A DNA stretch of 64,000 nucleotides, taken from contig QZVU01000008.1 of assembly GCA_003602285.1 (NCBI GenBank), positions 114,349 to 178,348 of the forward strand, read 5' to 3'. Positions 63,974 through 64,000 of this stretch are shown in pieces. Under the pieces are notes generated by a model, which made no database searches, was not told the DNA's origin, and worked only from the letters and a program-made list of their open reading frames with translations. The stretch comes from Arthrobacter frigidicola (lineage in GTDB: Bacteria; Actinomycetota; Actinomycetes; Actinomycetales; Micrococcaceae). Made by a program: the position numbers and the translations under genes. Each line of letters begins with the position of its first letter. Position 1 is the stretch's first letter.

Positions 63974-64000
63974 ATGGGCTTTATCAAAGTCGGTACCGAG
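63974..64000 (+). CDS. start of a haloperoxidase-type alpha/beta hydrolase (partial)
   Basis: An ATG after AGAAGGAAATAGCAC starts MGFIKVGTE, the usual first residues of non-haem chloroperoxidase-like alpha/beta hydrolases (MGFIxVGTEN). Only nine codons are inside the window. The ribosome site is good and the reading direction clear, but the identity rests on nine residues. Confidence 0.5.

Noticed and set aside
1-64000. CRISPR array
   Set aside because: No set of regularly spaced short repeats was seen; the only tandem repeat has two units.

Overview
The window reads as chromosomal or large-plasmid DNA of a high-GC Gram-positive actinobacterium. The protein families (actinobacterial lipoproteins, DUF6153 and DUF305 copper-island proteins, CsoR, a CPC plus CPH pair of copper ATPases, DHA2 transporters) fit an Arthrobacter-like member of the Micrococcaceae. 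This taxonomic call is inference from protein style. Much of the window is accessory: broken genes, transposase, resolvase and integrase relics, and dispersed repeats separate several intact functional modules.

Layout. 0-7.4 kb: small membrane and secreted proteins of unknown role, a tandemly duplicated membrane protein broken by a frameshift, a resolvase relic, and two copies of a repeat of about 320 bp carrying inverted DnaA-box-like palindromes. 7.4-26 kb: a copper-resistance island with csoR, two related His-rich copper-binding proteins, an AhpD-like protein, three MFS exporters, copZ, copA, a YHS/TRASH protein, an HMA protein, a CopB-type ATPase, and DUF6153, DUF305 and F510_1955-type proteins. 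Seven CsoR-like palindromes (TACCC...GGGTA) lie in front of its transcription units. 26-27.3 kb: relics and one small membrane protein.

27.3-40.7 kb: a self-contained catabolic cluster with a RidA-like protein, two alpha/beta hydrolases (one with an N-terminal extension), a VOC protein, an RbsABC-like ABC importer, a GntR/FCD regulator, an HSL-type esterase, a fused E1 and an E2 of a 2-oxoacid/acetoin-type dehydrogenase, and no E3. Pairs of a TGGATCCA palindrome 52-62 bp apart sit at its three control regions, and at two promoters the palindrome directly follows the -35 box. This regulon-plus-pathway is the best candidate for an undescribed system.

40.9-50 kb: a MerR regulator, then a LysR gene coupled to a class A beta-lactamase-like gene and divergent from a second, canonical class A beta-lactamase, followed by a membrane-anchored carboxylesterase and a class C-like serine hydrolase. 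50-57 kb: an integrase relic, small membrane proteins, a DesKR-type two-component system, an IS3-family relic joined to a DUF5996 fragment, a DUF1330 gene and a truncated duplicate of the neighbouring quinone-oxidoreductase gene. 57-64 kb: a zinc-type alcohol dehydrogenase-like gene, a four-gene lipoprotein/adaptor/ATPase/permease (MacAB-like) operon on the minus strand, an IS30 relic, and the first codons of a haloperoxidase-type hydrolase at the right edge.

Several genes carry single-base frameshifts (8-458, 15821-16990, 21536-23539) and one ends at a run of 14 G. These may be real pseudogenes or assembly errors, and should be checked against reads.
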